Assembly (NCBI RefSeq): GCF_000022145.1
Contig: NC_011891.1
Span: 1,810,001-1,874,000 of the forward strand
DNA length: 64,000 bases
Direction of reading: 5' to 3'
Source: Anaeromyxobacter dehalogenans 2CP-1
GTDB taxonomy: Bacteria > Myxococcota > Myxococcia > Myxococcales > Anaeromyxobacteraceae
In this document: positions 63,892-64,000 of the stretch, piece by piece
Layout: every line of letters begins with the position of its first letter
How positions within the stretch are numbered: position 1 is the first letter of the stretch
The notes under the pieces: generated by a model
The model's input: only the letters and a program-made list of their open reading frames with translations
What the model was told of the DNA's origin: nothing
Database searches by the model: none
Translations under genes and position numbers: made by a program

Positions 63892-64000
63892 TCAGTCGCC
63901 GTGGGTGTGGCAGGCCCGGCAGAGCGGCATCGGGCTCACGTCGGCGCCGTCGTCGTCGTCCGGCGCCGCGCGCGCGTGGCTCCCGTACGTCGCCGGGTCA
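63892..64000 (-). CDS. C-terminal end of a c-type cytochrome
   Basis: The gene runs off the end of the window; 35 residues are visible, ending shortly after a CRACH heme motif (MPLCRACHTHGD). An Asp-rich stretch precedes it. A heme motif so close to the end is typical of multiheme cytochromes, common in metal-reducing relatives, but the rest cannot be seen. Confidence 0.65.
   Translation of the reverse strand, partial: DPATYGSHARAAPDDDDGADVSPMPLCRACHTHGD

Overview
The window is about 73-75% G+C, with dense short-spaced genes, strong third-position G/C bias, many GTG starts, and Sox, caa3-oxidase and c-type cytochrome genes. This suits a delta-proteobacterium/Myxococcota, most likely Anaeromyxobacter or a close relative. 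That is inference from gene content and composition; no marker was searched. I see no CRISPR array, rRNA, insertion sequence or prophage. About 65 protein genes, one tRNA and several regulatory or hairpin sites can be supported.

Layout. 1-5.1 kb: the tail of a secreted Cys-rich protein, a TPR protein, and a lipid-acyl group (acyl-CoA ligase, lone receiver domain, SCP2 protein, CaiB-type CoA transferase). 5.2-9.3 kb: a metal (probably zinc) import operon with a His/Cys-rich small protein, an outer-membrane protein, binding protein, ATPase and permease. 9.3-9.5 kb: a self-contained initiator tRNA unit with its own promoter and terminator. 9.5-17.6 kb: mixed accessory genes (DUF554, FMN-type oxidase, amidohydrolase, methyltransferase, a cysteine-synthase-like/aminotransferase pair, a rhomboid-TPR protein). 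17.6-19.8 kb: decayed genes (a truncated YedE-like transporter and a cytochrome b broken by one amber codon) beside an intact Mo oxidoreductase. 19.8-31.7 kb: small redox and lipid enzymes, including a large acyl-ACP-reductase-like protein, a membrane-anchored GcvH-like protein, a DMSO-reductase-family enzyme and an OMPLA-like lipoprotein. 31.9-42.5 kb: an epimerase/TetR divergon with three operator-like palindromes, several hydrolases, a maltose-acetyltransferase remnant and small domain proteins. 42.8-48.1 kb: an EF-G of mitochondrial EF-G1 type, an ATPase-SLOG fusion, an L,D-transpeptidase and small proteins.

48.3-61.3 kb is the clearest system: a colinear thiosulfate-oxidation cluster (soxCDYZ-dsrE-AXB plus a metallo-hydrolase and cytochrome c) running directly into a caa3-type cytochrome oxidase operon (SCO chaperone, subunits II, I, III, IV). 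Periplasmic SoxYZ carries the sulfur, SoxXA loads it, SoxB hydrolyses sulfate off, SoxCD oxidises the sulfane sulfur, and c-type cytochromes would pass electrons to caa3 oxidase and O2. The window ends with a zinc-protease-like protein, a ketopantoate-reductase-like enzyme and the tail of a c-type cytochrome.

The observations I rate most worth follow-up are the ATPase-SLOG fusion next to EF-G, the N-terminally extended acyl-ACP-reductase-like enzyme, the GcvH-like protein without its lipoyl lysine, the single-codon amber interruption of cytochrome b, and the three operator copies in the TetR divergon.
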